Origin: Alicyclobacillus acidiphilus NBRC 100859
Lineage (GTDB): Bacteria; Bacillota; Bacilli; Alicyclobacillales; Alicyclobacillaceae
Direction of reading: 5' to 3'
DNA length: 34,191 bases
Assembly: GCF_001544355.1 (NCBI RefSeq)
Contig: NZ_BCQI01000029.1
Coordinates: 1-34,191 of the forward strand
Each line of letters opens with the position of its first letter. The first letter of the stretch is position 1. The position numbers and the translations under genes are program-made. This document shows, in pieces, positions 24,218 to 33,068 of the stretch. The notes beneath the pieces were generated by a model. That model was not told the origin of the DNA. It ran no database searches and worked only from the letters and a program-made list of their open reading frames with translations.

Positions 24218-25195
24218 TTGAAGAAGGTTACGGGATTTCTCGGAGGGGCAGCACTCGTAGCATCCTTAGCTTTGAGTGGGAGCGTTGTAAGCGCTTCATC
24301 CACTAAGTCCGCACACAAGTTTACAATTGGCGTTTCAATGTACTCGCTTACGAATCCTTATTTCGTAGCAATGGAAAAGAGTTTGATTCAAACAGGCGAG
24401 AAGTACGGTATGACCGTACACGTTGAGGGTTCGAACAATGACCAAGCAACACAGTTATCCCAAATTGACAGTTTTATTAATCAGAAAGTGGATGCGTTGG
24501 TGATTGTTCCTCAAGACTCGAAGTCGATTGTCACAGCGGTCAAGGAAGCCAATCAAGCCCACATCCCAGTCTTTTTCATTGACTCTGACGCGAATCAAAC
24601 TGTGATGAAGCAACAAGGGGCGTCCGAAGTTGAGGTTGTTGAATCCAACAACTATCAGCTCGGTGTAGACTGTGGCGAAGAGCTTGTCAGTTATCTTGGC
24701 AAAAACCCCAATGCTGAAATCGGTGTGGTGAATTTTCCGACCGCACTGTCTACCCAATTGCGCGACGAAGGTTTCATGAGTGTCGTGTCCAAGTACAAGG
24801 GAATCAAGATCGTTGACACGCAAAATGGCGACGTTTCTGAGGTGACTGGGCTGCAGGTTGCTTCGGAGATGCTTCAAGGCCATCCCCAAATTAAGGCGAT
24901 CTTCTCCGACACAGAGCCAGCAGCTATTGGAGTCATGCAGGCCATCAAGAGTGCCAATGATACAGGCAAGGTTGCGGTGTTCGGTGAAGCGAGCGCCAAG
25001 ACGACCATTCAAGACATCGAACAGAATTCCATCTTCAAAGCGGGGGCCCAACAACGGCCGATCCTGGAGGCTCAGGTTGAAATTCAAAACATCCACAAAT
25101 ACCTCACTGGCGGGAAAGTGCCGAAAACTGTTTTGATTCCTGTTCCAAAAGTGACAAAGAGTAACGCGAAGCAATGCTACGCCGACGCATTCTAA
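24218..25195 (+). CDS. Polyol/pentose-binding protein of ABC importer
   Basis: This 325-residue type I periplasmic-binding-fold receptor has an N-terminal signal (KK, then a hydrophobic core to about residue 24) with VSA-SS as the likely cleavage. No lipobox cysteine is present. The mature protein shows IGVSMYSLTNPYFVAMEKS, VDALVIVPQDSKSI and AIFSDTEPAAIGVMQAIKS, typical of RbsB-like proteins. The start is a TTG after AAGGGGGAAG. It is the first gene of the polyol operon. A hairpin after it probably sets its expression above that of the ATPase and permease. The likely ligand is a pentitol or pentose, judged only from the neighbouring dehydrogenases and xylulokinase. Confidence 0.9.
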   Translation: MKKVTGFLGGAALVASLALSGSVVSASSTKSAHKFTIGVSMYSLTNPYFVAMEKSLIQTGEKYGMTVHVEGSNNDQATQLSQIDSFINQKVDALVIVPQDSKSIVTAVKEANQAHIPVFFIDSDANQTVMKQQGASEVEVVESNNYQLGVDCGEELVSYLGKNPNAEIGVVNFPTALSTQLRDEGFMSVVSKYKGIKIVDTQNGDVSEVTGLQVASEMLQGHPQIKAIFSDTEPAAIGVMQAIKSANDTGKVAVFGEASAKTTIQDIEQNSIFKAGAQQRPILEAQVEIQNIHKYLTGGKVPKTVLIPVPKVTKSNAKQCYADAF

Positions 25196-25203
25196 AATCG
25201 CGC

Positions 25204-25240
25204 AGGAAAGAGGGCGTTGCCTGCAACGTTCCTCCTTCCT
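25204..25240 (+). terminator. Attenuating hairpin between binding-protein and ATPase genes
   Basis: AGGAAAGAGG (25204-25213) pairs with CCTCCTTCCT (25231-25240) with one mismatch. Inside, CGTTGC (25215-25220) pairs perfectly with GCAACG (25223-25228). The weak T-rich tail (CCCTTTTGTTT) suggests partial termination that lets some transcripts continue to the ATPase gene. About 125 bases without a gene follow. Confidence 0.6.
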
Positions 25241-25364
25241 ATCCCTTTTGTTTGAATAAAACACATTGTTGGTCGGATTGCGTTAACACTGAACACGCGG
25301 AGAAGTTAGCGAATCCAACTCTATCGCTGAATCTCATTCTTGCTTCACGTTCGGGGGTGACTGT

Positions 25365-26885
25365 ATGGCATCAATATTTCAAGCGAATGGCATTGCGAAA
25401 CAATATGGGCCTAATCGCGTTCTGAATGACGTGAATCTTCAACTACACACAGGGAAAATTCATGCCCTGGTAGGTCACAACGGCGCGGGCAAGTCTACCC
25501 TACTCAAGATCCTGTCCGGTGTCGAGAGACCCAGTGAAGGCAGTTTGAGTCTGGATTACAGGAATGTCGTCTTCAATTCCCCTAGGGACGCCCATAATGC
25601 TGGTGTCATCTGCGTGTACCAGGAACTTCGGTTGGTAAATGAGCTGACTGTTGCTGAGAACATCTTTCTTGGCCACGAGATCAAGGCTGGCGGAATTTTG
25701 GATCGGAAGAAGATGAACAGACTGGCGTCGGAATTGTTGAACAGCCACGGTCTCGACATCGACCCGACGCTCAAAGTCATTCATTTATCGCATCCGGAGA
25801 AGCAGTTCGTCGAGATTCTTGCCGCTTTACAGCTGAATGCTAAATTTCTGCTGTTGGATGAACCAACGACGTCCCTCGAATTCAATCAAATTGAAGATTT
25901 TCTCAAGACCATCCGAGACATCGCCGACACGAAGGATGTGGGCATCGTCCTAGTGACGCACAAGCTTGATGAGGTCTATGCAGTGGCCGACGAAATCACG
26001 GTTCTGTGCGATGGCGAAGTGAAGCAAAGCGGGTCCATCAACAATATCAGCAGGGATGAGATCGTATCATTCATCATTGGCCGAGAGGCTGAAGGAACCG
26101 AGATCACTGCACAGACTGGTGCGGCGGCCTCCAGTATGAAGAAGACTGGTGAACCTGTCTTATCGGCGAAGAATGTCCGAACTTCAAAAATTCAAGACGT
26201 CTCACTGCAGGCCTATCGAGGTCAAGTACTCGGAATTTATGGTCTAGGTGGGTCGGGCCGTACTGAATTCCTGCGAGCTTTGTATGGATTGGATCCGCTC
26301 ATTTCCGGTCACATTTTGTTGAACGGAAAACCTTATCAGCCGAAGAGCCCTATCCATGCAATTCGCTCTGGTATCGCTTATATCACCGAGGAGCGAAAGG
26401 TCGACGGATTTATTCCGGAAATGGACAGCATTGTAAACGCCGCTCTACCTTCCATGAGGAAGTTCTCAAAGGGTGGATTCGTGCAAAAGGACCGAATGAG
26501 AGCAGCCGTTATGGATGTATTGAAACAACTGCAAATTCGGGGAAATCCCGAGGAACCTATTCGTGGACTCAGTGGCGGCAATCAACAAAAAATCTTGTTT
26601 GCCAAGGTGATTTTGCAGGACGCTGAGCTGTTGCTCTTTGACGAACCTACCAAGGGGATCGACATTGGCGCCAAGAGCGAGATTTACTCGCTGATTCGTA
26701 GGTTGGTGGAAGAAAGAGATGTATCTGTGATTGTGGTCTCTTCAGAGGAAGATGAAATTTTGGCAGTAAGCGATCAAATCGCCATATTCAGGGCGGGCCG
26801 ATGTTCAGGAAAGCTCTATCCGAGAGAAGAAATGAATGCTGCTTTACTGCGAAGTATCTCACTTGAGGATAAGGTGATGGCATGA
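25365..26885 (+). CDS. Sugar ABC importer ATPase, tandem-domain (RbsA/XylG type)
   Basis: This 506-residue protein carries two nucleotide-binding domains. Domain 1 has Walker A GHNGAGKST (about 37-45), VYQELRLV, a degenerate signature LSHPEKQFVEI and Walker B FLLLDEPTTSL with THKLDEV. Domain 2, from about residue 265, has a Walker A with Arg in place of Lys (GLGGSGRTEF), the ITEERKVDGF insert, a full signature LSGGNQQK and LLLFDEPTKGID. This split of good and poor motifs is normal for the RbsA group. GGGGGTGA precedes the ATG. It overlaps the permease by ATGA. Confidence 0.93.
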   Translation: MASIFQANGIAKQYGPNRVLNDVNLQLHTGKIHALVGHNGAGKSTLLKILSGVERPSEGSLSLDYRNVVFNSPRDAHNAGVICVYQELRLVNELTVAENIFLGHEIKAGGILDRKKMNRLASELLNSHGLDIDPTLKVIHLSHPEKQFVEILAALQLNAKFLLLDEPTTSLEFNQIEDFLKTIRDIADTKDVGIVLVTHKLDEVYAVADEITVLCDGEVKQSGSINNISRDEIVSFIIGREAEGTEITAQTGAAASSMKKTGEPVLSAKNVRTSKIQDVSLQAYRGQVLGIYGLGGSGRTEFLRALYGLDPLISGHILLNGKPYQPKSPIHAIRSGIAYITEERKVDGFIPEMDSIVNAALPSMRKFSKGGFVQKDRMRAAVMDVLKQLQIRGNPEEPIRGLSGGNQQKILFAKVILQDAELLLFDEPTKGIDIGAKSEIYSLIRRLVEERDVSVIVVSSEEDEILAVSDQIAIFRAGRCSGKLYPREEMNAALLRSISLEDKVMA

Positions 26886-27898
26886 GTAAGAATACGGTCA
26901 AAAAGCGGCGATTCCCAAACGAGCTAGGGATTCTTGCGGTTCTCATTGTGGTATTTGTAATCTTCGGTGTGCTCTCACCCAACTTTTTTACGGTTTCCAA
27001 CACGATGACCCTGTTGCTCAATACTACGGACATCGCGATTCTTAGCATCGGTCAGACGTTTGTTCTGCTAACCGCTGGTATTGACCTGTCGGTCGGTTCC
27101 GGAATTGCCCTTTCGGGCGTCGTCGCAGCACTAAGCCTTCAGGCAGGTATGCCTTGGCCCGTAGCCGTGATTCTTGCCTTGCTTTCCACGGTGCTTATCG
27201 GGCTGTTTAATGGCGCGATCATTCATTATGTTAAGGTGCCCGCTTTCATTGTCACATTTGCGACAATGGGTGTAGCTTCCAGTATACCGCTTATTGTAAC
27301 GAACGCAATGCCGATCGCAATTCTTAATCAAACGTTTGGAAAGATTGGACAGGGATTCGTTGGGCCAGTTCCCTTACCGGTTTGCTTGTTGATAGTGTTT
27401 GGGCTCGCGGCGTGGATATTGCTCTCCAAGACAGTATTCGGGATGCATGTTTTTGCAGTAGGCGGTAACCGAGCCTCTGCAAGGCTAGCGGGTGTAAATA
27501 CAGCCAAAGTCGATTTGTTAGTCTATACCATCAGTGGATTGATGTCGGGTTTCGCAGGGATTGTCGATGCCTCTCGACTGATGTCCGGTTATCCGACGGC
27601 TGGATCCGGCAACGAGCTATTCTACTCCATTTCGGCTGCTGTCGTCGGTGGGGTTAGTCTGTTTGGCGGCATCGGATCCATTCCTGGCGCATTGATCGGA
27701 TCGGTCCTCATCGGCACGATCAGCGACGGTATGAACGTACTCAACGTAAACAGTAACTGGCAGCCACTTGTCATCGGCTTGATCATTCTAATCGGAGTAA
27801 CTGTGGATACGTTGCGCACGGCCCGTCAAAATCAGCAGACATTTTGGAAGACGCTTTCGATGCGATTTGCATTCATGAGGCAAAATACCGCAGCCTGA
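26882..27898 (+). CDS. Sugar ABC importer permease (RbsC type)
   Basis: This 338-residue channel subunit of the second ABC system is homologous to the permease at 9645. Family motifs include ILSIGQTFVLLTAGIDLSVGS, NGAIIHYVKVPAFIVTFATMG and GGVSLFGGIGSIPGA. Hydrophobic spans run from about residue 15 to 318, and the C-terminal 20 residues are basic and hydrophilic. The start overlaps the ATPase stop by 4 bases. It should assemble with the tandem ATPase (25365) and the receptor (24218). Confidence 0.93.
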   Translation: MSKNTVKKRRFPNELGILAVLIVVFVIFGVLSPNFFTVSNTMTLLLNTTDIAILSIGQTFVLLTAGIDLSVGSGIALSGVVAALSLQAGMPWPVAVILALLSTVLIGLFNGAIIHYVKVPAFIVTFATMGVASSIPLIVTNAMPIAILNQTFGKIGQGFVGPVPLPVCLLIVFGLAAWILLSKTVFGMHVFAVGGNRASARLAGVNTAKVDLLVYTISGLMSGFAGIVDASRLMSGYPTAGSGNELFYSISAAVVGGVSLFGGIGSIPGALIGSVLIGTISDGMNVLNVNSNWQPLVIGLIILIGVTVDTLRTARQNQQTFWKTLSMRFAFMRQNTAA

Positions 27899-27972
27899 CA
27901 TTAGTTACATAAATCGTCGTTGAACAGTTACCTGAAGCGCAAGGACCAACCAATTACAAGGAGATGGGAATC

Positions 27973-28959
27973 ATGAAGGCAGCTGTGTTGAGGGGTATTA
28001 TGGATCTTGCGATAGAGGAAGTTGCTGCGCCAACGATCGTTCCGCCTGGACACGTCCGCGTCAATGTGAAGGCTGTTGGAATATGTGGTTCTGACGTTCA
28101 CTATTATCGTGAAGGAGCTATTGGCAGTTATGTCCTAACCGATCCAATGATCTTAGGACATGAGGTTGGCGGCATTGTTGATGCAGTAGGAGAAGGGGTC
28201 GATATCCCTGTCGGTTCAGTGGTTGCGTTGGAGCCGGGAATCCCATGCGGTACATGTTCGCACTGTCGGACTGGGCGTTACAATCTGTGTCCTGAAGTGA
28301 AATTTTTCGCAACGCCGCCAGTTGACGGAGCCATGACGAATCAAGTGATCCACCCGGCGGCCTACACGTTTGTGGCGGATGGATTAACGCCGGAAGAAGC
28401 CGCGTTGGCTGAACCCATGTCCGTTGGCATTTATGCGGTGCGTCAGGCGGACCTTCATTTGGGACAGAACGTGGCAATCCTCGGGGCCGGACCGGTTGGT
28501 CTACTTACAGGTCTCGCCGCGCGTGCAGAGGGTGCGAACATTGCTCTGTTCGATGTGCAACAAAATCGAGTGGACACTGCTCGGCAATTTGAATTCGATG
28601 CCTATCTATTTGGGCGCGGGCCGGAGACGGAATATGACGTCGTCATCGATTGCAGCGGCAATGGCAATGCGATTCGCTGGGGACAAAGTGCTGTACGCCG
28701 TGGAGGCAAATTGATTCTTGTAGGTATGGGCTCTGAAGAAGGTATGAAGCTTAGCGGATTGGATTTGTGCCTCCGAGAAGTGTCAGTACAAGGGATCTTC
28801 CGCTACACCAATACATTCCCAGCGGCGATAGCGCTCATTAAGAAGAACAGAGATGTTCTGTCGTACTTCACACAGACGAAGATCACTATGGACGAGTTGC
28901 CCCAGTACCTTGCAGAAGAGAAGTATCTCAACTCGATCAAGACCATAGTCACAATATAG
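27973..28959 (+). CDS. Zinc-dependent polyol dehydrogenase (sorbitol/xylitol dehydrogenase-like)
   Basis: This 328-residue medium-chain dehydrogenase oxidises a polyol to a ketose with NAD+. The catalytic zinc site is Cys38 (GICGSDVHYY), His63 and Glu64 (LGHE). Structural zinc cysteines are 92, 95, 98 and 106, and Glu147 is in AEP. The Rossmann motif GAGPVG is at 171-176. The early region through GILGHEVGG-like residues matches sorbitol and xylitol dehydrogenases most closely. It is about 20 residues shorter than usual, the gap falling between the Rossmann fold and YDVVIDCSG. ATG 27973 is chosen over ATG 27964 because AAGGAG (27958-27963) abuts the latter and lies 9 bases from the former. Substrate is inferred to be a pentitol. 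Confidence 0.88.
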   Translation: MKAAVLRGIMDLAIEEVAAPTIVPPGHVRVNVKAVGICGSDVHYYREGAIGSYVLTDPMILGHEVGGIVDAVGEGVDIPVGSVVALEPGIPCGTCSHCRTGRYNLCPEVKFFATPPVDGAMTNQVIHPAAYTFVADGLTPEEAALAEPMSVGIYAVRQADLHLGQNVAILGAGPVGLLTGLAARAEGANIALFDVQQNRVDTARQFEFDAYLFGRGPETEYDVVIDCSGNGNAIRWGQSAVRRGGKLILVGMGSEEGMKLSGLDLCLREVSVQGIFRYTNTFPAAIALIKKNRDVLSYFTQTKITMDELPQYLAEEKYLNSIKTIVTI

Positions 28960-29134
28960 GACCACTTTTACGGAGAGTTCGAACGCGACTGTTACTTCGT
29001 TGCGATCGCGTTTGATATGCAGGTTCCACGTCGCAAGTTTGGTGGGATCACCGTCGAGCAGTGTTCATGCATTTCTCGGGGGATCCCACAGCGCATATTA
29101 CGATTACTTCTCGGGGATCGACATCGGGGGCAAA

Positions 29135-29944
29135 ATGTATAACATGATTAGGTTAATTGTGAGCGATTTGGATGGAACCTTATTGGAACATGACAAGACC
29201 ATTCGAGACATGAATCGTGCTGCACTCCTTGATGCTGAAGAGCATGGATGTGAGATTTGTCTTGCCTCGGGGCGAGCGTTCCCGGAGATTAAACGGGTCA
29301 TGGACGATCTTGGCAGAACATATCATGCCATAAGCCAGAATGGCTCATTCGTTCATACGAAAGCAGGCCAATTGCTGAAGTCATCAAGGTTCGAACCTGA
29401 CGTTGCACGCAAAATATTTCAATTTGTCTCTGAATATAGCTTTCCATGCTATGTATTTTGTGAAAGTGAAATCTATACTCCTTTGAAAACCGAGTTATAC
29501 AGCCAATATGAGTGGCGGATATTCGCTGCCTGCATACAGTCTTCTACCATTCTGCAGGATATCGGAGAGTCGATTTGGCCATCCAGATTTGCGCTATATG
29601 GTGATTTGACAGAACTAAAATCTATGCGATTGAAACTGCAGGAACGTTTTCGCGGCCAACTCAATGCCGAACTCTCCGATTCTGACTGTTTGGATTTGAT
29701 GCCTCCCGGTGTGTCCAAGGGCGATGGACTGAGGATCTTAATGAACCACTTCGGTTACAGACCGGAGGAAGTTGTCTGTATTGGCGACAACTATAACGAT
29801 TTGTCCATGTTCAGCCGGACACCTCACAGCTTTGCTGTATCGCATAGTCCACCGGACGTACGCGGCCGTGTCTCACACGTTGTGGACTCAGTACATGAAT
29901 GTATTCGATGGGCGCGTGAACTGGAGTGTGCTTCTTCGCATTGA
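29135..29944 (+). CDS. HAD-superfamily phosphatase (Cof/IIB type)
   Basis: This 269-residue cytosolic phosphatase has motif I SDLDGTLL with Asp11 and Asp13, motif II SGRAF, motif III lysine in GVSKGDGLRIL and motif IV GDNYNDLSMF. The type IIB cap lies between motifs II and III. Family enzymes hydrolyse sugar phosphates or flavin phosphates. The open frame extends upstream to 29000 without domain content. ATG 29135 follows GGGGG at short spacing, and ATG 29144 is an equal alternative. Between two polyol dehydrogenases and a xylulokinase, it may remove toxic or dead-end phosphates, or prepare an imported phosphate ester. That role is inference. Confidence 0.88.
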   Translation: MYNMIRLIVSDLDGTLLEHDKTIRDMNRAALLDAEEHGCEICLASGRAFPEIKRVMDDLGRTYHAISQNGSFVHTKAGQLLKSSRFEPDVARKIFQFVSEYSFPCYVFCESEIYTPLKTELYSQYEWRIFAACIQSSTILQDIGESIWPSRFALYGDLTELKSMRLKLQERFRGQLNAELSDSDCLDLMPPGVSKGDGLRILMNHFGYRPEEVVCIGDNYNDLSMFSRTPHSFAVSHSPPDVRGRVSHVVDSVHECIRWARELECASSH

Positions 29945-29981
29945 GAGGTATTATCATAAAGTAGGCGGAAAGCGTTCGTTG

Positions 29982-29987
29982 TATAAT
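29982..29987 (+). promoter_or_regulatory. Isolated consensus -10 box before xylB
   Basis: TATAAT matches the consensus exactly, with TTG directly in front. No acceptable -35 lies 16-18 bp upstream, so it would need an activator or be chance. It is 40 bp before the xylulokinase start. Confidence 0.3.
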
Positions 29988-30026
29988 GTAAAGATTTCAA
30001 TCGCACAGACTGGAAGTGATGTTGGT

Positions 30027-31523
30027 TTGAAGTACGTGATAGGCGTTGATTTAGGTACAAGCAGTGTGAAAGTGTTATTGGTCGACGAACATGGGCATGT
30101 TTGCGGAGAGGCCGCTGAGCAGTATCAACTCATTCAAGAGAGATCGGGCTGGAGTGAACAGAACCCTGAAGACTGGTTTACCAGCACGAAACTGGCGCTC
30201 AAGAAGCTCGTCAGCCAAGCTGGCATTCCTAAGGATTCTGTAGAGGGAATCAGCTTTTCGGGACAAATGCATGGTCTTGTCCTGCTTGATGCCGAACATC
30301 GAGTGATTCGGAATGCAATCCTATGGAATGATACGCGGACAACTGAGCAATGCCGCGTGATCGAACAGGTTCTGGGAGACACATTGCTGGAGGTTGCCAG
30401 AAACAAGGCGCTGGAAGGCTTCACGCTGCCCAAATTGCTGTGGGTGAAGGACAATGAGCCGCGAAATTATGAGCAGATCGCGACTTTTCTACTGCCGAAG
30501 GACTACTTGCGCTTCCGGTTAACCAACTGCCTTGCTACCGAATATTCGGATGCAGCTGGAACCATCATGATGGACGTACGAAAGAAACAATGGAGCCCGG
30601 AAATCCTGCAAGCGTTCGGTATTCCGCAGGATATCTGCCCGCCTTTAATGGATTCGGGGGCTGTGGCAGGAACGTTGTTGCCCGAGGTTGCGGATGAAGT
30701 GGGATTGACGGACTCCGTGAAAGTGTTCGCCGGCGGGGCGGATAACGCCTGCGGCGCGATCGGCGCTGGCATCCTGTCTCCAGATGCGACCTTGTGCAGT
30801 ATTGGCACATCCGGTGTTGTTTTGAATTACGAGGAAGACAGCGAGCAGGACTACCATGGTCAGCTGCACTTCTTCAATCATGGAAAACGTGACGCGTACT
30901 ATTCGATGGGCGTCACGTTGGCCGCAGGTTTTAGTCTGAGCTGGTTCAAAGACACATTCGCGCGTGCGTCATCGTTCAATCAATTGTTGGAACAGGTGGG
31001 CAACGTTCCAATCGGGGCCGGTGGATTGGTATTTACGCCATACCTTGTTGGCGAGCGAACCCCGCATTCAGACTCCGTCATTCGCAGCAGCTTCATCGGG
31101 ATCGACGCGGGCCACACACTGCATCACTTTGCGCGAGCCGTCGTGGAAGGGATCACGATGTCTTTGCGTGAGTCCATCCAGATCATGAGTGATGCGGGTC
31201 GACGTATCAACACGATTGTATCGATCGGCGGCGGATCGCGAAGTGACACATGGCTTCAAATTCAGGCTGACGTATTCGGCGCGGAGGTCGTCAGGCTCGA
31301 AAGTGAACAAGGGCCGGCATTGGGCGCAGCGATGTTGGCTGCGGTGGGCTGCGGTTGGTTCAGTAATCTCGACGAGTGTGCAAAAGTCTTTATCTCGCGT
31401 GCGAAGACGTATTCACCCATCGCGAAGAACACAGAATTGTACGATCAGCTGTACGCGATTTATCGCGAGGTTTACCCAACCACACGTTCGTTGAATCAGA
31501 AGCTGCAACAGTTCCGAATCTGA
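30027..31523 (+). CDS. xylB: Xylulokinase
   Basis: This kinase phosphorylates D-xylulose to D-xylulose 5-phosphate with ATP, feeding the pentose phosphate pathway. The 498 residues are the usual length. VIGVDLGTSSVKVLLVD opens the protein, SGQMHGLVLLD gives the Met-His substrate segment, and LWNDTRT follows. The catalytic base is Asp239 in GGADNACGAIGAG, and IGTSGVV and IGGGSRSDTW bind ATP. The open frame begins far upstream in the HAD gene, but TTG 30027 has GGAAGTGATG six bases before it and starts exactly at the conserved strand. The kinase fits the two polyol dehydrogenases, which would produce xylulose. Related ribulokinases differ in these motifs. Confidence 0.92.
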   Translation: MKYVIGVDLGTSSVKVLLVDEHGHVCGEAAEQYQLIQERSGWSEQNPEDWFTSTKLALKKLVSQAGIPKDSVEGISFSGQMHGLVLLDAEHRVIRNAILWNDTRTTEQCRVIEQVLGDTLLEVARNKALEGFTLPKLLWVKDNEPRNYEQIATFLLPKDYLRFRLTNCLATEYSDAAGTIMMDVRKKQWSPEILQAFGIPQDICPPLMDSGAVAGTLLPEVADEVGLTDSVKVFAGGADNACGAIGAGILSPDATLCSIGTSGVVLNYEEDSEQDYHGQLHFFNHGKRDAYYSMGVTLAAGFSLSWFKDTFARASSFNQLLEQVGNVPIGAGGLVFTPYLVGERTPHSDSVIRSSFIGIDAGHTLHHFARAVVEGITMSLRESIQIMSDAGRRINTIVSIGGGSRSDTWLQIQADVFGAEVVRLESEQGPALGAAMLAAVGCGWFSNLDECAKVFISRAKTYSPIAKNTELYDQLYAIYREVYPTTRSLNQKLQQFRI

Positions 31524-31591
31524 CGGCGCAAGTTGACTGGGCAGGATCGGCAAGATGCACAGGTACTGTGAAACCAGAGGAGTGTTTTCGG

Positions 31592-32617
31592 ATGAAAGCT
31601 GTTCGCTACGTGGAGCCGAGGAAGTTTGAAGTCACAGAAGTAGACACGCCGAAGCCGAATTCGAATCAGGTTCTCATCAAAGTGGCGACGTGCGGCGTGT
31701 GCAAGACGGATGTGCATATCCACGAAGGTGAATTTCTCGCCGAGTTTCCACTGACACCTGGGCACGAGTTCACAGGAACGGTGGTTGAGGTCGGTAGCGA
31801 TGTGACCGCGTTGATGGTGGGGGATCGCGTTGCTGTCGACAACACGGTCCTGTGCGGCCATTGCTACTATTGTAAGCGGAATCAACCGTTGTACTGCGAG
31901 AATTTTTACTCACTCGGCTGCAACGGGCCTGGAGGTTTCGCGGAATACGTTGTGGCGACGCACGATAAGGTATTTCCCATTGGCGATCTCTCGTTCGAAG
32001 AGGCGGCGATGATCGAGCCCACGGCATGCGCGGTGCACGGGCTGGACGTGATTGACGTGAAGCCAGGAGACGATGTGCTGATGTTCGGGACGGGGCCAAC
32101 CGGCATTGTGCTCGCACAATTGCTGCGACACGCTGGGGCTGCGAACCTTGTCGTTGTGGGAAGCGATCCCGTCAAGCTGAACCTCGTCGGCCGGCTCGCG
32201 AATGCGAAGACGGTGCTGATGGATAGGGCGGATTACAGCGTCCACACGAACGCGTTGATGGCGTCCTTTCCGCATGGATTTGACGTGGTGATTGACGCGA
32301 CGGGCGCGGTGGAAGTGCTGCAGCAATGTCCCCAGTTCGCCAAATTCGGAGGCAAGATTGTCGTCTACGGGGTGACCAATGAGGCGGATACGATGACCGT
32401 CAGTCCATATGAAATTTTCCGCAAAGAGCTGAAGCTGATCGGCTCCTTCGCCCAGACACATTGTTTTGATAGAGCGATTTCGTATATTCAATTGGGGATT
32501 GTCAACGTCAAAGATATTGTGACGCATCGGTTCTCGCTGGACGAGTACGATAAAGCGCTCGAGCAAGTCGCTGCTGGCAAAGGGCATATCAAAGTGATTA
32601 TGGATCTGAGACAATGA
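31592..32617 (+). CDS. Zinc-dependent alcohol dehydrogenase, arabitol/polyol type
   Basis: This 341-residue medium-chain dehydrogenase has catalytic zinc ligands Cys37 (TCGVCKTDVHIH), His58 and Glu59 (PGHEF). Structural cysteines are 88, 91, 94 and 102, and Glu142 is in IEP. The Rossmann motif GTGPTG is at 166-171. The sequence resembles polyol dehydrogenases that convert D-arabitol or similar polyols to ketoses. AGAGGAG lies 7-8 bases before ATG 31592. The open frame further upstream runs over the xylB 3' end and is not coding. Two dehydrogenases of the same superfamily but different subfamily in one operon suggest two polyol substrates or two steps. It ends the operon; no terminator is visible after it. 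Confidence 0.88.
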   Translation: MKAVRYVEPRKFEVTEVDTPKPNSNQVLIKVATCGVCKTDVHIHEGEFLAEFPLTPGHEFTGTVVEVGSDVTALMVGDRVAVDNTVLCGHCYYCKRNQPLYCENFYSLGCNGPGGFAEYVVATHDKVFPIGDLSFEEAAMIEPTACAVHGLDVIDVKPGDDVLMFGTGPTGIVLAQLLRHAGAANLVVVGSDPVKLNLVGRLANAKTVLMDRADYSVHTNALMASFPHGFDVVIDATGAVEVLQQCPQFAKFGGKIVVYGVTNEADTMTVSPYEIFRKELKLIGSFAQTHCFDRAISYIQLGIVNVKDIVTHRFSLDEYDKALEQVAAGKGHIKVIMDLRQ

Positions 32618-32814
32618 GCAGACAGTGAAGAAGTGAGCCTTGATTGCCAGGCGAGTCGTTGAGCGGTTCATGGTGTTGGACAACGTCGGGCAGGGATTGG
32701 TGTTACGGGCGCGGGCATATCCTGATTTCCGATGCATCCATTCGCTAACGCGATATCTCATACCCCCCTCGGCCTGTATCCGCTACATTGAAGGAAATGG
32801 AAGGGGACTTTGTG

Positions 32815-33063
32815 ATGGGATATTCGTTCTACGGTTTCGATCACGTTCAACTTGCCGGCCCTGCCGGCTGCGAGGAGGAGGCACGCCGCTTCTTCGGCGA
32901 CATTCTGGGGATGGAGGAGATGGAGAAACCGGAGGCGCTGAAGGAACGGCTGGTCAGCCACGGCATCCCGGTCCAGGATGACGAACTGCTGCCCGGGGCC
33001 GATCGGTTCTACGTGGACGACCCGTTCGGGAATCGGATCGAATGCCTCGAGTGGAAGGAGTGA
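32815..33063 (+). CDS. VOC-fold (glyoxalase-like) protein with probable internal deletion
   Basis: This 82-residue protein starts like a complete VOC-superfamily protein (GFDHVQLAGP, then EEEARRFFGDILGMEEMEKPEA) and ends like one (DRFYVDDPFGNRIECLEW). It is about 40 residues shorter than normal. The middle, with the second strand cluster (usually WF....GxxLHL and VDD-type residues), is missing. The join falls at about residues 40-43 (32929-32944), where PEAL meets KERLVSHGI. The frame is kept. GGAAGGGGA precedes ATG 32815, and the stop overlaps the ribosome binding site of the methyltransferase. It is likely non-functional or half-fold. Base composition here is richer in GC than upstream. Confidence 0.75.
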   Translation: MGYSFYGFDHVQLAGPAGCEEEARRFFGDILGMEEMEKPEALKERLVSHGIPVQDDELLPGADRFYVDDPFGNRIECLEWKE

Positions 33064-33068
33064 CCGGG

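Noticed and set aside
25365-26885. Degenerate motifs in the tandem ATPase as signs of inactivation
   Set aside because: The weak signature in domain 1 and Arg in the Walker A of domain 2 are normal for RbsA/XylG-type proteins.
29772-30026. Upstream extension of xylulokinase
   Set aside because: It overlaps the HAD gene; TTG 30027 has a good ribosome binding site and starts at the conserved first strand.
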